A stretch of DNA of 20,244 nucleotides from Oscillospiraceae bacterium (GTDB lineage: Bacteria > Bacillota > Clostridia > Oscillospirales > Ruminococcaceae): positions 1 through 20,244 of the forward strand of contig JAQUTM010000021.1 of assembly GCA_028694405.1 (NCBI GenBank), read 5' to 3'. The position numbers and the translations under genes are program-made. The notes under the pieces are model-generated. The model was not told the DNA's origin. It saw only the letters and a list, made by a program, of their open reading frames with translations, and did no database searches. Of the stretch, positions 1 through 7,441 are shown piece by piece (positions within the stretch are counted from its first letter, which is position 1; the number at the start of each line of letters is the position of its first letter).

Positions 1-2
1 CG

Positions 3-8
3 TATAAT
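3..8 (+). promoter_or_regulatory. Probable -10 element of the asnA promoter (partial)
   Basis: A perfect TATAAT lies 34 bases upstream of the asnA start codon. The matching -35 would fall outside the window, so the promoter cannot be completed. Confidence 0.4.
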
Positions 9-42
9 AAAGTTAAAACTTTTATATGTGAGGGGAATTATT

Positions 43-1050
43 GTGAGCAAAACATACATACCAAAAGGTTACAGCACAAAGCTGAGCCGTTATGAGACCC
101 AAAAGGCAATTAGCCTGATTAAATCCAGCTTTGAAAAACGCTTGCGTAAAGCGCTGCAGCTGCAACGTGTTTCTGCGCCGCTTTTTGTTACAAGCAACAG
201 CGGTTTAAACGACAACTTAAACGGCACCGAGCGCCCTGTAAGCTTTGATATTCCCGAAATTGGCGGAGATGCACAAGTGGTACACAGCCTTGCAAAATGG
301 AAGCGTTTGGCTTTATACCGCTACGGCTTTGAGGCCGATACCGGACTGTATACCGACATGAACGCGATTCGACGCGATGAAGAACTGGACAATTTACATT
401 CTGTTTATGTGGACCAGTGGGATTGGGAAAAGGTAATTACCGCAGAGAACCGTAACCTTGGCACACTTCAAGAAACAGTAAAAGATATTGTAGACTGCAT
501 TTGCGACACCTTAGACCGCGTAAAAGAGGATTATCCCTATTTGCCGGTAAAGTTAAAACGTGAAATCAGCTTTGTCACCAGCCAAGAGCTGGAGGATATG
601 TACCCAGCATTAAGCGGCAAAGAGCGCGAAAATGCTTACTTAAAACAACATAAAACCGCTTGCATCATGCAAATTGGCGGCTTGCTGAAAAGCGGCAATA
701 AGCATGATGGCCGTGCCCCGGACTATGACGATTGGGACCTAAACTGTGATATTTTATTTTGGCACCCTATTTTGGAATGTGCATTCGAAATCAGCAGCAT
801 GGGTATTCGTGTAAGCGCCGAAAGCTTAACCGCACAGTTAAAAGCTGCCGGCTGCGAAAACCGCGCCCAGCTGCCTTTCCACCAAATGGTACTGGACGGC
901 ACCCTGCCTTATACTATGGGCGGCGGCATCGGTCAAAGCCGACTTTGTATGCTTTTATTGGGCAAGGCACACATTGGTGAGGTACAGGTATCTCTTTGGG
1001 ACGCCGACACGCAAAGCTGCTGCGAAAAAGCCGGTATAAACTTGTTGTAG
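43..1050 (+). CDS. asnA: Aspartate--ammonia ligase (asparagine synthetase A)
   Basis: Makes asparagine from aspartate, ammonia and ATP in the cytoplasm. It belongs to the class II aminoacyl-tRNA synthetase-like AsnA family. The 335-residue product matches the usual length of about 330-340. Family stretches seen in order include VVHSLAKWKR, GLYTDMNA, LHSVYVDQWDWE, RAPDYDDW and the C-terminal GGGIGQSRLCMLLLG. The start is taken as GTG at 43 because AGGGG at 31-35 sits seven bases before it and the product then begins MSKTYIPKGY, like known AsnA. A GTG at 28 is in frame, but the ribosome binding site would then lie inside the gene. The gene is followed by its own hairpin terminator and appears monocistronic. 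The ammonia-dependent AsnA, rather than glutamine-dependent AsnB, is common in anaerobic Firmicutes. Confidence 0.96.
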   Translation: MSKTYIPKGYSTKLSRYETQKAISLIKSSFEKRLRKALQLQRVSAPLFVTSNSGLNDNLNGTERPVSFDIPEIGGDAQVVHSLAKWKRLALYRYGFEADTGLYTDMNAIRRDEELDNLHSVYVDQWDWEKVITAENRNLGTLQETVKDIVDCICDTLDRVKEDYPYLPVKLKREISFVTSQELEDMYPALSGKERENAYLKQHKTACIMQIGGLLKSGNKHDGRAPDYDDWDLNCDILFWHPILECAFEISSMGIRVSAESLTAQLKAAGCENRAQLPFHQMVLDGTLPYTMGGGIGQSRLCMLLLGKAHIGEVQVSLWDADTQSCCEKAGINLL

Positions 1051-1130
1051 CATTGCGTTTTGCTGTATTTTTATTTGTTTCTCTATTTATATGGAACCAT
1101 AATTATAAAAATTAACAACAAAATTAAGAA

Positions 1131-1164
1131 AGCGGTGTTTGTTCCATAACAAATACCGTTTTTT
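1131..1164 (+). terminator. Intrinsic terminator of asnA
   Basis: A 12-bp stem (1132-1143 with 1148-1159, two wobble pairs) and a four-base CCAT loop are followed by six Ts. It lies 80 bases after the asnA stop codon and is oriented to end asnA transcription. Confidence 0.85.
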
Positions 1165-1235
1165 AAATTGAAACCCAACTGTAATATACCTTATTAAAAG
1201 CTACTATTTTATGAAAAAGTAAATAATTTTAGTAC

Positions 1236-1274
1236 AAAAAACACCGCAGCCAATGATTCGGCTGCGGTGTTTTC
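1236..1274 (-). terminator. Bidirectional hairpin terminator, stronger on the minus strand
   Basis: ACACCGCAGCC (1241-1251) pairs perfectly with GGCTGCGGTGT (1260-1270) around an eight-base loop. The minus strand has a run of Ts after the hairpin (A run at 1236-1240 on the plus strand), while the plus strand has only four. It is the first good terminator reached by leftward transcription from the 4839-1473 operon. If that operon ends here, its RNA runs antisense across the small gene at 1349-1468. Confidence 0.8.
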
Positions 1275-1348
1275 CATAATTTACCATTTTTCGCAAAAAT
1301 CTCCCTGTATACTTATGGTTACTTAATACAAAAAAGGGAGGTATTAAA

Positions 1349-1468
1349 ATGCAAATTTTTTTATGTGTACTGTTTTTGGGATTTTTACTTTTTTTGTGTT
1401 TAATCGCTTTGGCGTGTTTGGTTATTGTAGGGCTTGCCGATGCCGCTTGGCACCGTCGCTATCCCTAG
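1349..1468 (+). CDS. 39-residue hydrophobic membrane peptide, unknown function
   Basis: A short gene with an excellent ribosome binding site: GGGAGG at 1336-1341, seven bases before the ATG. It ends in TAG at 1466-1468. The peptide begins MQIFLCVLF and residues 2-28 form one continuous Leu/Phe/Ile/Val/Cys-rich membrane segment. A short polar tail follows, WHRRYP at the C-terminus, giving the positive-inside signature of a single-pass protein with a cytoplasmic tail. A possible -10 (TATACT, 1308-1313) lies upstream but no good -35 is seen. The gene stops four bases before the convergent M23 peptidase gene, with no terminator between them. I do not recognise the family. Size and composition resemble small membrane regulators or type I toxin peptides, but nothing seen here decides between them. 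Confidence 0.6.
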   Translation: MQIFLCVLFLGFLLFLCLIALACLVIVGLADAAWHRRYP

Positions 1469-1472
1469 TTTT

Positions 1473-2738
1473 CTAAGGCTGATAAAAAATGCCGCTGGTT
1501 CCGTCAAACAAATCCCATGGGTTGATGCTCTGGTTACCTATCTTAACCTCATAGTGCAGATGCGGCCCGGTGGAATAGCCGGTGGTTCCCACTTTACCTA
1601 CCTCGTCCCCCTGCTTTACCATTTGACCTTTTTCTACACTTAAAGAGTCCATATGGAAGAAAAAGCTTTTAATTCCTGCGCCGTGTTCAATTACCACGGT
1701 ATTGCCGCTTAGCTGTAAAAAACCGCTAAACAAAACTTTTCCTGCATTTGGAGCATAAACGGGTGTTCCAAGCGCAACAGCAAAATCTATACCGCTGTGT
1801 CGCTCGGGCACGGTGTTGCCGTTTACATAACGGCGCAAGCCATATTCGGTACTAATACGCGCACCCTCTACAGGCTTTATAAACTTTCCGCTCCAATAGG
1901 TTTGTGTGTCGGCATAATCATACAAAGGCCAGATGTTTTGTCTGTATTCTGCGCTGGCGGCGGCACTGTTTACGGTACTGTCGGCAATTTCCTGCTCTAT
2001 ATACATCTGCTGCTCTGCAAAATTTTCGTGTATTACGGTTACGGTAAAGGTCTCGCTCAATTCTCCGCAGGTTACGGTAATCGGCCAATCGCCCGGCTCC
2101 CGGTTATAGGCAATGGGGATAAATGCAATTTGCCTGCCGTCTATTACAGTAAAGGTGGCAAGACCCAGCTCTGTTTCTACTGTGCAGGGCTGCTGTGCCA
2201 AGTTTCCCGTAACGGTTGCCGCCACAACGCCCCCCTGTTTAATACTGGTAGTGTTAATTGCTAAAACCGGCTTTACGCTTACATTTACATAAAAGCCATA
2301 ATACATGGTACCGTATCCCTCTGCCTTACCCTCTGTTTTGATAGGCGTGGTGGTTAAAATTTGTACCGTATAGGTACCGTTTTTTGCAAAGCTATAATCT
2401 GCATATGCCTCCAGCGTGCCTTCAAAACACACACCTGTACTGTCGCTTACGCGAACAGTAGCTGTCTGTGCGGGTACAGTAAGCGGCAGGGTAATTTCTT
2501 GGGTTTCTACCGTTTGCATATTTGCGGTATTGTCCCATTCAAAGCTGCGATACGTCAAACCGTTTAACACAGGTAAATGCCACTGATACATGTTTGCGGT
2601 AATTTGCGTTTCTCCTGCGGTAACCTCAGGGCACACAACATCACTTTGTTGCACACCAAAATAAAAGTATCCTATGGTGCCCGCCACAATGGCAAGTGCA
2701 AATAAAATTACCAGTAAAAACCAAACTACTTTTTTCAT
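1473..2738 (-). CDS. Membrane-anchored M23 (LytM-type) peptidase
   Basis: A predicted zinc endopeptidase acting on peptidoglycan cross-bridges outside the membrane. The 421-residue product has an N-terminal signal anchor (residues 4-27), a long beta-rich extracytoplasmic region (about 35-270), then a complete LytM domain (about 285-410). The zinc ligands are visible: H314 and D318 in HSGID, and H395 in HLHYE. The catalytic histidines H362 (FFFHMD) and H393 are also present, so the enzyme looks active. The start has GGAGGG about eight bases upstream. It follows the LtaS-like gene by 16 bases on the same strand, so the two are almost certainly co-transcribed and may act together in wall remodelling. 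The N-terminal region was not assigned to a known domain. The exact substrate is not predictable. Confidence 0.9.
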   Translation of the reverse strand: MKKVVWFLLVILFALAIVAGTIGYFYFGVQQSDVVCPEVTAGETQITANMYQWHLPVLNGLTYRSFEWDNTANMQTVETQEITLPLTVPAQTATVRVSDSTGVCFEGTLEAYADYSFAKNGTYTVQILTTTPIKTEGKAEGYGTMYYGFYVNVSVKPVLAINTTSIKQGGVVAATVTGNLAQQPCTVETELGLATFTVIDGRQIAFIPIAYNREPGDWPITVTCGELSETFTVTVIHENFAEQQMYIEQEIADSTVNSAAASAEYRQNIWPLYDYADTQTYWSGKFIKPVEGARISTEYGLRRYVNGNTVPERHSGIDFAVALGTPVYAPNAGKVLFSGFLQLSGNTVVIEHGAGIKSFFFHMDSLSVEKGQMVKQGDEVGKVGTTGYSTGPHLHYEVKIGNQSINPWDLFDGTSGIFYQP

Positions 2739-2754
2739 GCTTTCCCTCCGTGGG

Positions 2755-4839
2755 CTAATTTACCGCAAAAGCTGTTTTATTTTGCAGCAAGCCTCCAAAT
2801 ACGTTGTTATATTCCAATATGCTGTATTCGTTTAGCATTTGCGTATAGGGCGTTTTATCTTCATAGCTGTAAAATTTTCTGTCTGCGCTCATATAGCCGC
2901 CAATGCCTACTACGGGTATTGTATCATACATTTGGCTTAAAAAGCTATTGTAAGGTGTTAATTTCAAACCCGCTGTTTCCAACAGCAGCGTAGAGAGATA
3001 ATTTGCACTGATGGCATCTATCTCTTTTTCTTCAATATCATAATTGGCCCAAAGAACAAAAGGCGTAATATAGCGGCGCATATTTTCTTCGTCCGTCAGT
3101 TCGTCCAAAGGCTTGCCGTACAGCTCTTCTATAAAATCGTCCGAAACCGCGGGCTGGTGGTCTCCAAACATCAAAATAAGCGTTGGCTCTTCTACCTTTT
3201 TAAAGTAGCTTATCAGATGCATAAAAGCTTCGTCTGTCATACGCAGTAGGCTGAGGTATTCATTTACGTCACGAAACTGGTCATAGTCTGTAAGGGTAAC
3301 TGTTTGCTTAATTTTACCCGTATCATAGTAACTGTGATTTTGCATGGTTACGTTAAAAATAAACAAAGGCTCTCCCGGCTGCTTTTGTTCAAACAGTTCA
3401 ATATCTTTTTTAAAGCTGGAAATATCACTGATATACCCACGCACCATAGTTGGGCGTCTAAAATCTTTGCTGCTGTAAAAGGTGTCAAACCCCAAAAACG
3501 GATAAACTTTATTGCGGCTCCAACCGGTGTCGTAGTAAGGGTGCACAGCCAGCGCGGTATATCCCTGCTGCTTTAAGGTTGACACCAAGCTTTTAGAGGG
3601 GCTTGTAACAAACTGCTGATAAGGCGTAGCGTGGGGAAAAAGCTGTAAGCTGTTTCCCGTTAAAAATTCATACTCGGTGTTACAAGTGCCACCGCCAATA
3701 GTAGGTGTATACAAGTTTCCTCGTATGGTATTTTCGGTAAGGCTGTTAAAAAAGGCTAGGGGTTCGTCACTTGTGTTAAACGAATTTATCACCTCTAAAT
3801 CCGCCATGCTCTCGTTCATAATTACAATTAAATTGGGTGTCGCGGTTGTCTGCGTCTGCGTGGACTGCGGCTGTATCCCTTCAGGAGTGGCCTGTACCGG
3901 CACTGTCTCTTCGGTTAGCGCACCTGTGCCTTCCGGACCGGTTAAGCTTGGCGCATCTTGAGCAGTTTTTACTTTAGCTACCAGCTGCTGTACTTTTTTT
4001 GTGCCATATCCTGTCGGCGGAATAATAATACTTTCGCAAATATTTTCTACGCTTGCAACCAAATACCCCATGCGATGATAGCTGTATTGGTAACGCCAAG
4101 GATACATCTCTAAGTTAAACCAGCTGTGAGCAGGCGAAATAAATATCAAATAAAAGCAAGAAACTGCCAGTGCTGCTACGCCCACGCTTTTTTTTGCGTA
4201 ATAGCGTGCTTTGCGCGGCACATACCACTGCATTTCAAACGGTCGTAAGCGCAACGCCAAAACCAACAAGTTTGCAAAAATAAGCCCACTTACAATTAAC
4301 GGGGCACTAAGGCTTAGCCGATAGGTGCCACTTACCGATATTGCTGTCTGCACAGCGTAAATATCCCACGGCAGTATGGGTCCACCTCTAAAGCACAAAA
4401 CAAAGTGGTTTACCACGCCAAACGCGTAGATAACAGAGCCGGTTACAACCATGCACAGCCAAGTACGATGTAAAAAAATGTTTACGCACAAATATAAAAA
4501 CAGGTAAAGAATAATATTTAAAATCCAGTATAAAATATATGTATTTTCAAACAAGTGGTTATCATTTAAAATTTCTGTACCAAAAAAGCTTAATAAGGTT
4601 GCCGCACAAAAACACACCATACGAATACCCTTTACCTGCTTTTGTGTACCTGTAAAACTTAGGTTATATACCCCTACCAGCAAAGTTGCCCAAACAAACG
4701 CCGCAATAAAAAGTGCTGTTTCCTGTACGGTATCTTCAAAAAAAAGGCCTGTACATAAAATAACCGCCAAATATAGCACAACCAAAGCAATTATATTTTG
4801 CTTTTTGTTTTTTACAACAGTAGCTATCCAAGTTTGCAT
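2755..4839 (-). CDS. LtaS-like phosphoglycerol transferase (sulfatase-fold membrane protein)
   Basis: A 694-residue polytopic enzyme of the lipoteichoic acid synthase/alkaline-phosphatase superfamily. The N-terminal third (residues 12-235) carries about seven hydrophobic segments. A Thr/Gln/Pro/Glu-rich linker spans about 290-335, and the extracytoplasmic catalytic domain runs from about 336 to 690. Residues expected for the metal centre are visible: E343 in VIMNES, the catalytic threonine T385 in GGGTCNTE, and D560/H561 in FGDHQP. By analogy it moves phosphoglycerol from phosphatidylglycerol to a glycolipid or glycan on the outer membrane face. The exact acceptor is unknown, and a phosphoethanolamine or other polyol-phosphate transferase is possible. 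AGGAG lies eight bases before the ATG. It is the first gene of an operon with the M23 peptidase. The 248-base gap to mazF holds no further gene and no promoter I would assign confidently. Confidence 0.9.
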   Translation of the reverse strand: MQTWIATVVKNKKQNIIALVVLYLAVILCTGLFFEDTVQETALFIAAFVWATLLVGVYNLSFTGTQKQVKGIRMVCFCAATLLSFFGTEILNDNHLFENTYILYWILNIILYLFLYLCVNIFLHRTWLCMVVTGSVIYAFGVVNHFVLCFRGGPILPWDIYAVQTAISVSGTYRLSLSAPLIVSGLIFANLLVLALRLRPFEMQWYVPRKARYYAKKSVGVAALAVSCFYLIFISPAHSWFNLEMYPWRYQYSYHRMGYLVASVENICESIIIPPTGYGTKKVQQLVAKVKTAQDAPSLTGPEGTGALTEETVPVQATPEGIQPQSTQTQTTATPNLIVIMNESMADLEVINSFNTSDEPLAFFNSLTENTIRGNLYTPTIGGGTCNTEYEFLTGNSLQLFPHATPYQQFVTSPSKSLVSTLKQQGYTALAVHPYYDTGWSRNKVYPFLGFDTFYSSKDFRRPTMVRGYISDISSFKKDIELFEQKQPGEPLFIFNVTMQNHSYYDTGKIKQTVTLTDYDQFRDVNEYLSLLRMTDEAFMHLISYFKKVEEPTLILMFGDHQPAVSDDFIEELYGKPLDELTDEENMRRYITPFVLWANYDIEEKEIDAISANYLSTLLLETAGLKLTPYNSFLSQMYDTIPVVGIGGYMSADRKFYSYEDKTPYTQMLNEYSILEYNNVFGGLLQNKTAFAVN

Positions 4840-5087
4840 TTTTTACGCTCCTACCTCAAAATAAACCGATATGCTTTTCAGTTTATACCTATTTTATGTT
4901 TATGCACAGATGTAAAAAAAGATTGTAACTCTTTTTACACACTTATTTTATAACGAGTTTACCTAAAAGATTACTGCAAACTTTAGCTACTTTTCTGGCT
5001 TTATATGATTAACAACCCTTAAAGTGGGCAAAATAATAAAAGAAAAGATACCCACCCTAACTTAAAACAAGGAGGATTTACAAAAAA

Positions 5088-5438
5088 ATGGACGTAAAAC
5101 GCGGCGAGGTTTTTTATGCTGATTTAAGCCCCGTTGTGGGTAGCGAGCAAGGCGGCGTGCGACCCGTACTCATTGTACAAAACGATATTGGCAACCGCTA
5201 CAGCCCAACCGTAATTGCTGCCGCAATTACAAGCAAGCATGATAAAACCAATCTACCGACACACATTGGTATTAAAGGCGAAAAATGCGGTCTCTCTAAA
5301 GACAGTGTAGTTTTGCTGGAGCAAATACGCACTTTAGACAAACGCCGCTTAAAAGAACGTACCGGACAAATTGACCAAGATGACCAGCAACGGGTAGACA
5401 GTGCTTTAAATATCAGTTTTGGTCTAATGCAGCTTTAG
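5088..5438 (+). CDS. mazF: MazF/EndoA-type mRNA interferase
   Basis: A 116-residue PemK/MazF-fold endoribonuclease, closely similar along its length to Bacillus subtilis EndoA (NdoA). Matching stretches include VKRGEVFYADLSPVVGSEQGG, RPVLIVQNDIGNR and VVLLEQIRTLDKRRL. The catalytic pair known for this family, R25 and T48, is present, so the toxin appears intact. By analogy it cleaves single-stranded mRNA at UACAU-like sites. GGAGG lies at 5071-5075, twelve bases before the ATG, slightly far. Unlike B. subtilis ndoAI-ndoA, no antitoxin gene precedes it: the gap from 4840 to 5087 has no small ORF with a ribosome binding site. The gene is convergent with acpS and the two share a terminator. Confidence 0.95.
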   Translation: MDVKRGEVFYADLSPVVGSEQGGVRPVLIVQNDIGNRYSPTVIAAAITSKHDKTNLPTHIGIKGEKCGLSKDSVVLLEQIRTLDKRRLKERTGQIDQDDQQRVDSALNISFGLMQL

Positions 5439-5456
5439 CTTACTTAAATAAACAAA

Positions 5457-5516
5457 ACACCCCGATGGACCGCACTTATTTGAGAATACTTACAGTGCTG
5501 TCACAGGGGTGCTTTT
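5457..5516. terminator. Shared bidirectional terminator between mazF and acpS
   Basis: A long hairpin: CACCCC (5458-5463) pairs with GGGGTG (5506-5511), and inside it GACCGCAC (5468-5475) pairs with GTGCTGTC (5495-5502) with one mismatch. T-rich tracts follow on both strands. It sits between convergent stop codons. Confidence 0.75.
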
Positions 5517-5537
5517 ATTTTGCCCTATTTTTACTAT

Positions 5538-5909
5538 TTATGTTATTTGCGGCGTCAACACTACAAAAGCAGTGGCAAACCCGCCTTCGTGGGTAAGAGA
5601 TAAATGGGCTGTTAACCCGTTTTTTTTCATAAATGCCTGCGCCTGTCCGCTAAAGACAAAATACGGCATTCCACTCTCCTTGCGCAAAGCGGCTATCTCA
5701 CATAGCGCAAAAGCCCCAAGGCCATTACCGGTAGCCTTTAAAAAAGCCTCTTTGGCGGCAAAATTGGCAGCCGCTGTTTGGGCAAAATGCGCTTTTGTTA
5801 AAAACAGGTTTTGCTCTTCCTGCGAAAACACACGTTTTAAAAAAGCCTCGCTCTTCATGCTTTTTTCAATGCGTGCCACAGTTGCAGTATCTACCCCTAT
5901 GCCGTACAT
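5538..5909 (-). CDS. acpS: Holo-[acyl-carrier-protein] synthase
   Basis: Transfers the 4'-phosphopantetheine arm of coenzyme A to the acyl carrier protein, making it active for fatty acid synthesis. The 123-residue length is typical for the small trimeric AcpS type. The magnesium ligands are visible as D7 (GIGVD) and E54 in FAAKEAFLKATGNG. The LSLTHEGGFATAFVV strand near the C-terminus is also characteristic. AGAGGTG lies just before the ATG. The gene is divergent from the pheST leader. A TATAAT on the minus strand at 5984-5989 could be its -10, but no convincing -35 is seen. Confidence 0.95.
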   Translation of the reverse strand: MYGIGVDTATVARIEKSMKSEAFLKRVFSQEEQNLFLTKAHFAQTAAANFAAKEAFLKATGNGLGAFALCEIAALRKESGMPYFVFSGQAQAFMKKNGLTAHLSLTHEGGFATAFVVLTPQIT

Positions 5910-6019
5910 ATTACACCTCTTTTGCTGGCTGTTTTTTATCTTAAATATAATTCTGTTCCGCTTTTGTATAAGCTATGCTTTATATTATAGTACACTTGCC
6001 AAAAAAAAACCAGAAACCC

Positions 6020-6037
6020 TTTGCAAGCGCTTGCAAA
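6020..6037. promoter_or_regulatory. Perfect 18-bp palindrome, operator-like
   Basis: TTTGCAAGCGCTTGCAAA reads identically on both strands. Its right half contains the -35 element of the pheST leader promoter (6031-6036). The form, two TTGCAA-type halves around a central CG, is typical of operators bound by LacI/GalR-family dimers. No such regulator gene is in the window, so the binding protein is unknown. It also lies upstream of the divergent acpS. Confidence 0.5.
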
Positions 6038-6059
6038 CCGTACATACAAATGATATAAT
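6031..6059 (+). promoter_or_regulatory. Sigma-A-type promoter of the pheST T-box operon
   Basis: TTGCAA (6031-6036), a 17-base spacer, then a perfect TATAAT (6054-6059) preceded by an extended -10 TG at 6051-6052. Transcription should begin near 6066, a few bases before T-box stem I. Confidence 0.8.
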
Positions 6060-6065
6060 TTTACT

Positions 6066-6324
6066 TAAACGCACAGACAAAGAGAGTAGGTGCTATGTGC
6101 CTTTTAAGAGAGAGTGGCCAAGGCTGTAAGCCACTTATTGCACAGGCGTTACCGAAGTTCACTTTCGAGCGGTTTTGCTGAACCTTTAAGTAGGCAAAAA
6201 CGGTTGTCCCCGTTATAAGATGCAGGAGTGTTTGCTCTCAAGCAGAAAGCAAAAATTTGGGTGGTACCGCGGAGTTTACAAGGCTTCGTCCCAGACGTTA
6301 CGTCGGGGGCGCAGTCTTTTTTTT
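6066..6324 (+). promoter_or_regulatory. T-box riboswitch leader, phenylalanine-specific
   Basis: This leader reads the charging state of tRNA-Phe and controls whether pheST is transcribed. Stem I begins near 6070. Its AGAGAG element and distal hairpin (GTGGC pairing with GCCAC, near 6110-6135) are present. The specifier is read as TTC at 6158-6160 (Phe), followed by the usual CTTTCGAGC. The conserved T-box sequence runs 6256-6272 and contains GGTGGTACCGCGG. Its UGGU bulge fits an uncharged tRNA ending ACCA. The competing terminator follows: CGTCCC pairs with GGGGCG, enclosing GACG-TTA-CGTC, then eight or more Ts to 6324. The specifier choice rests on position and agreement with the downstream genes. 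Confidence 0.93.
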
Positions 6325-6383
6325 ATTGCCAAAACCGACGCAGCACACCAAAACTATTTTTATACAAAAAGGAGACAAAAACC

Positions 6384-7403
6384 ATGAAAGAGGCTTTGCA
6401 AAGCATTAAAAGCCTTGCCGATGAGCTTGTGGCAAACGCCGCAAACGAGCAAGTAATTGAAGAACTGCGCGTACGTTTTTTAGGCAAAAAAGGCGAGTTA
6501 ACCGGCATTTTAAAACAGATGGGCAGCTTAACCGCAGAAGAGCGCCCCGTAATTGGTGCCTTGGCAAACGAGGTTCGCAATGCCATTGAGGAAGACATTG
6601 CCACACGAAAAAAGCAGCTGGCTGATGAGGCGTTAAAAATTCGCCTTACTGCCGAAAGCATTGACGTTACCATGCCCGGCGTACAGCCCAAGCAAGGCAA
6701 GCGCCACCCTTTCCAACAAGTTTTAGATGAGCTGAAAGAAATCTTTTTGGGTATGGGCTTTAGCATAGAGACAGGCCCCGAGGTGGAGCTGGATCATTAC
6801 AATTTTGAAATGTTGAATATGCCCAAAAGCCACCCTGCCCGTGATACGCAGGACACCTTCTACATCACAGAAAATATCTTGCTGCGCACGCAAACAAGCC
6901 CCATGCAGATACGCACCATGGAAAAACAAAAACCGCCTATCCGCATTATCTGTCCCGGCCGTGTTTACCGCAGCGACGCTGTTGACGCCACACACAGCCC
7001 TATTTTCCACCAAATTGAGGGCTTGGTTGTAGATACCGACATTACCTTTAGTGACTTAAAAGGTACTTTAGAAGCCTTTATTAAACAACTGTACGGTGCC
7101 GAAACACGCGTTCGCTTCCGTCCCCACCACTTCCCCTATACCGAGCCCAGCGCCGAAATGGATATGAGCTGCTTTAAGTGCGGCGGCAAAGGCTGCAGCA
7201 TGTGTAAGGGCGAGGGCTGGATTGAAATTTTGGGCTGCGGTATGGTTCACCCCAAGGTACTGGAAAACTGCAATATCGACTCTGAGGTATACAGCGGCTA
7301 CGCCTTTGGTATCGGTCTGGAGCGTATTGCCATGATGCGCTACGGTATTGACGATATGCGTCTGTTCTACGAAAATGACCTGCGTTTCTTGAAGCAGTTT
7401 TAA
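6384..7403 (+). CDS. pheS: Phenylalanine--tRNA ligase, alpha subunit
   Basis: Catalytic subunit of the alpha2-beta2 cytoplasmic enzyme that charges tRNA-Phe. The 339-residue product has an N-terminal coiled-coil tRNA-binding arm (about 1-90). The class II core follows, with motif 2 RVYRSDAVDATHSPIFHQIEG and motif 3 GFGIGLERIAMM-like (here YAFGIGLERIAMM). A Cys-rich insert, SCFKCGGKGCSMCKGEGW, is typical of Gram-positive PheS. The start is the ATG at 6384, with GGAG a few bases upstream. A longer in-frame reading from 6228 would translate through the T-box and is rejected. The gene is controlled by the T-box leader and lies 38 bases upstream of pheT. Confidence 0.97.
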   Translation: MKEALQSIKSLADELVANAANEQVIEELRVRFLGKKGELTGILKQMGSLTAEERPVIGALANEVRNAIEEDIATRKKQLADEALKIRLTAESIDVTMPGVQPKQGKRHPFQQVLDELKEIFLGMGFSIETGPEVELDHYNFEMLNMPKSHPARDTQDTFYITENILLRTQTSPMQIRTMEKQKPPIRIICPGRVYRSDAVDATHSPIFHQIEGLVVDTDITFSDLKGTLEAFIKQLYGAETRVRFRPHHFPYTEPSAEMDMSCFKCGGKGCSMCKGEGWIEILGCGMVHPKVLENCNIDSEVYSGYAFGIGLERIAMMRYGIDDMRLFYENDLRFLKQF

Positions 7404-7441
7404 TTAAAAATAGCTATTGATACGGATAGGAGTTATATATC

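Noticed and set aside
1168..1196. Promoter (TTGAAA with 17-base spacing to TTATTA) between the two terminators after asnA
   Set aside because: The -10 is poor and nothing recognisable lies between it and the next terminator.
5509..6129. 206-codon plus-strand reading frame over acpS
   Set aside because: It is a shadow of acpS on the opposite strand, lacks a ribosome binding site, and runs into the T-box leader.
6228..6383. In-frame extension of pheS to 6228
   Set aside because: It runs through the T-box sequence and terminator hairpin. The ATG at 6384 has a proper ribosome binding site and gives the normal PheS N-terminus.
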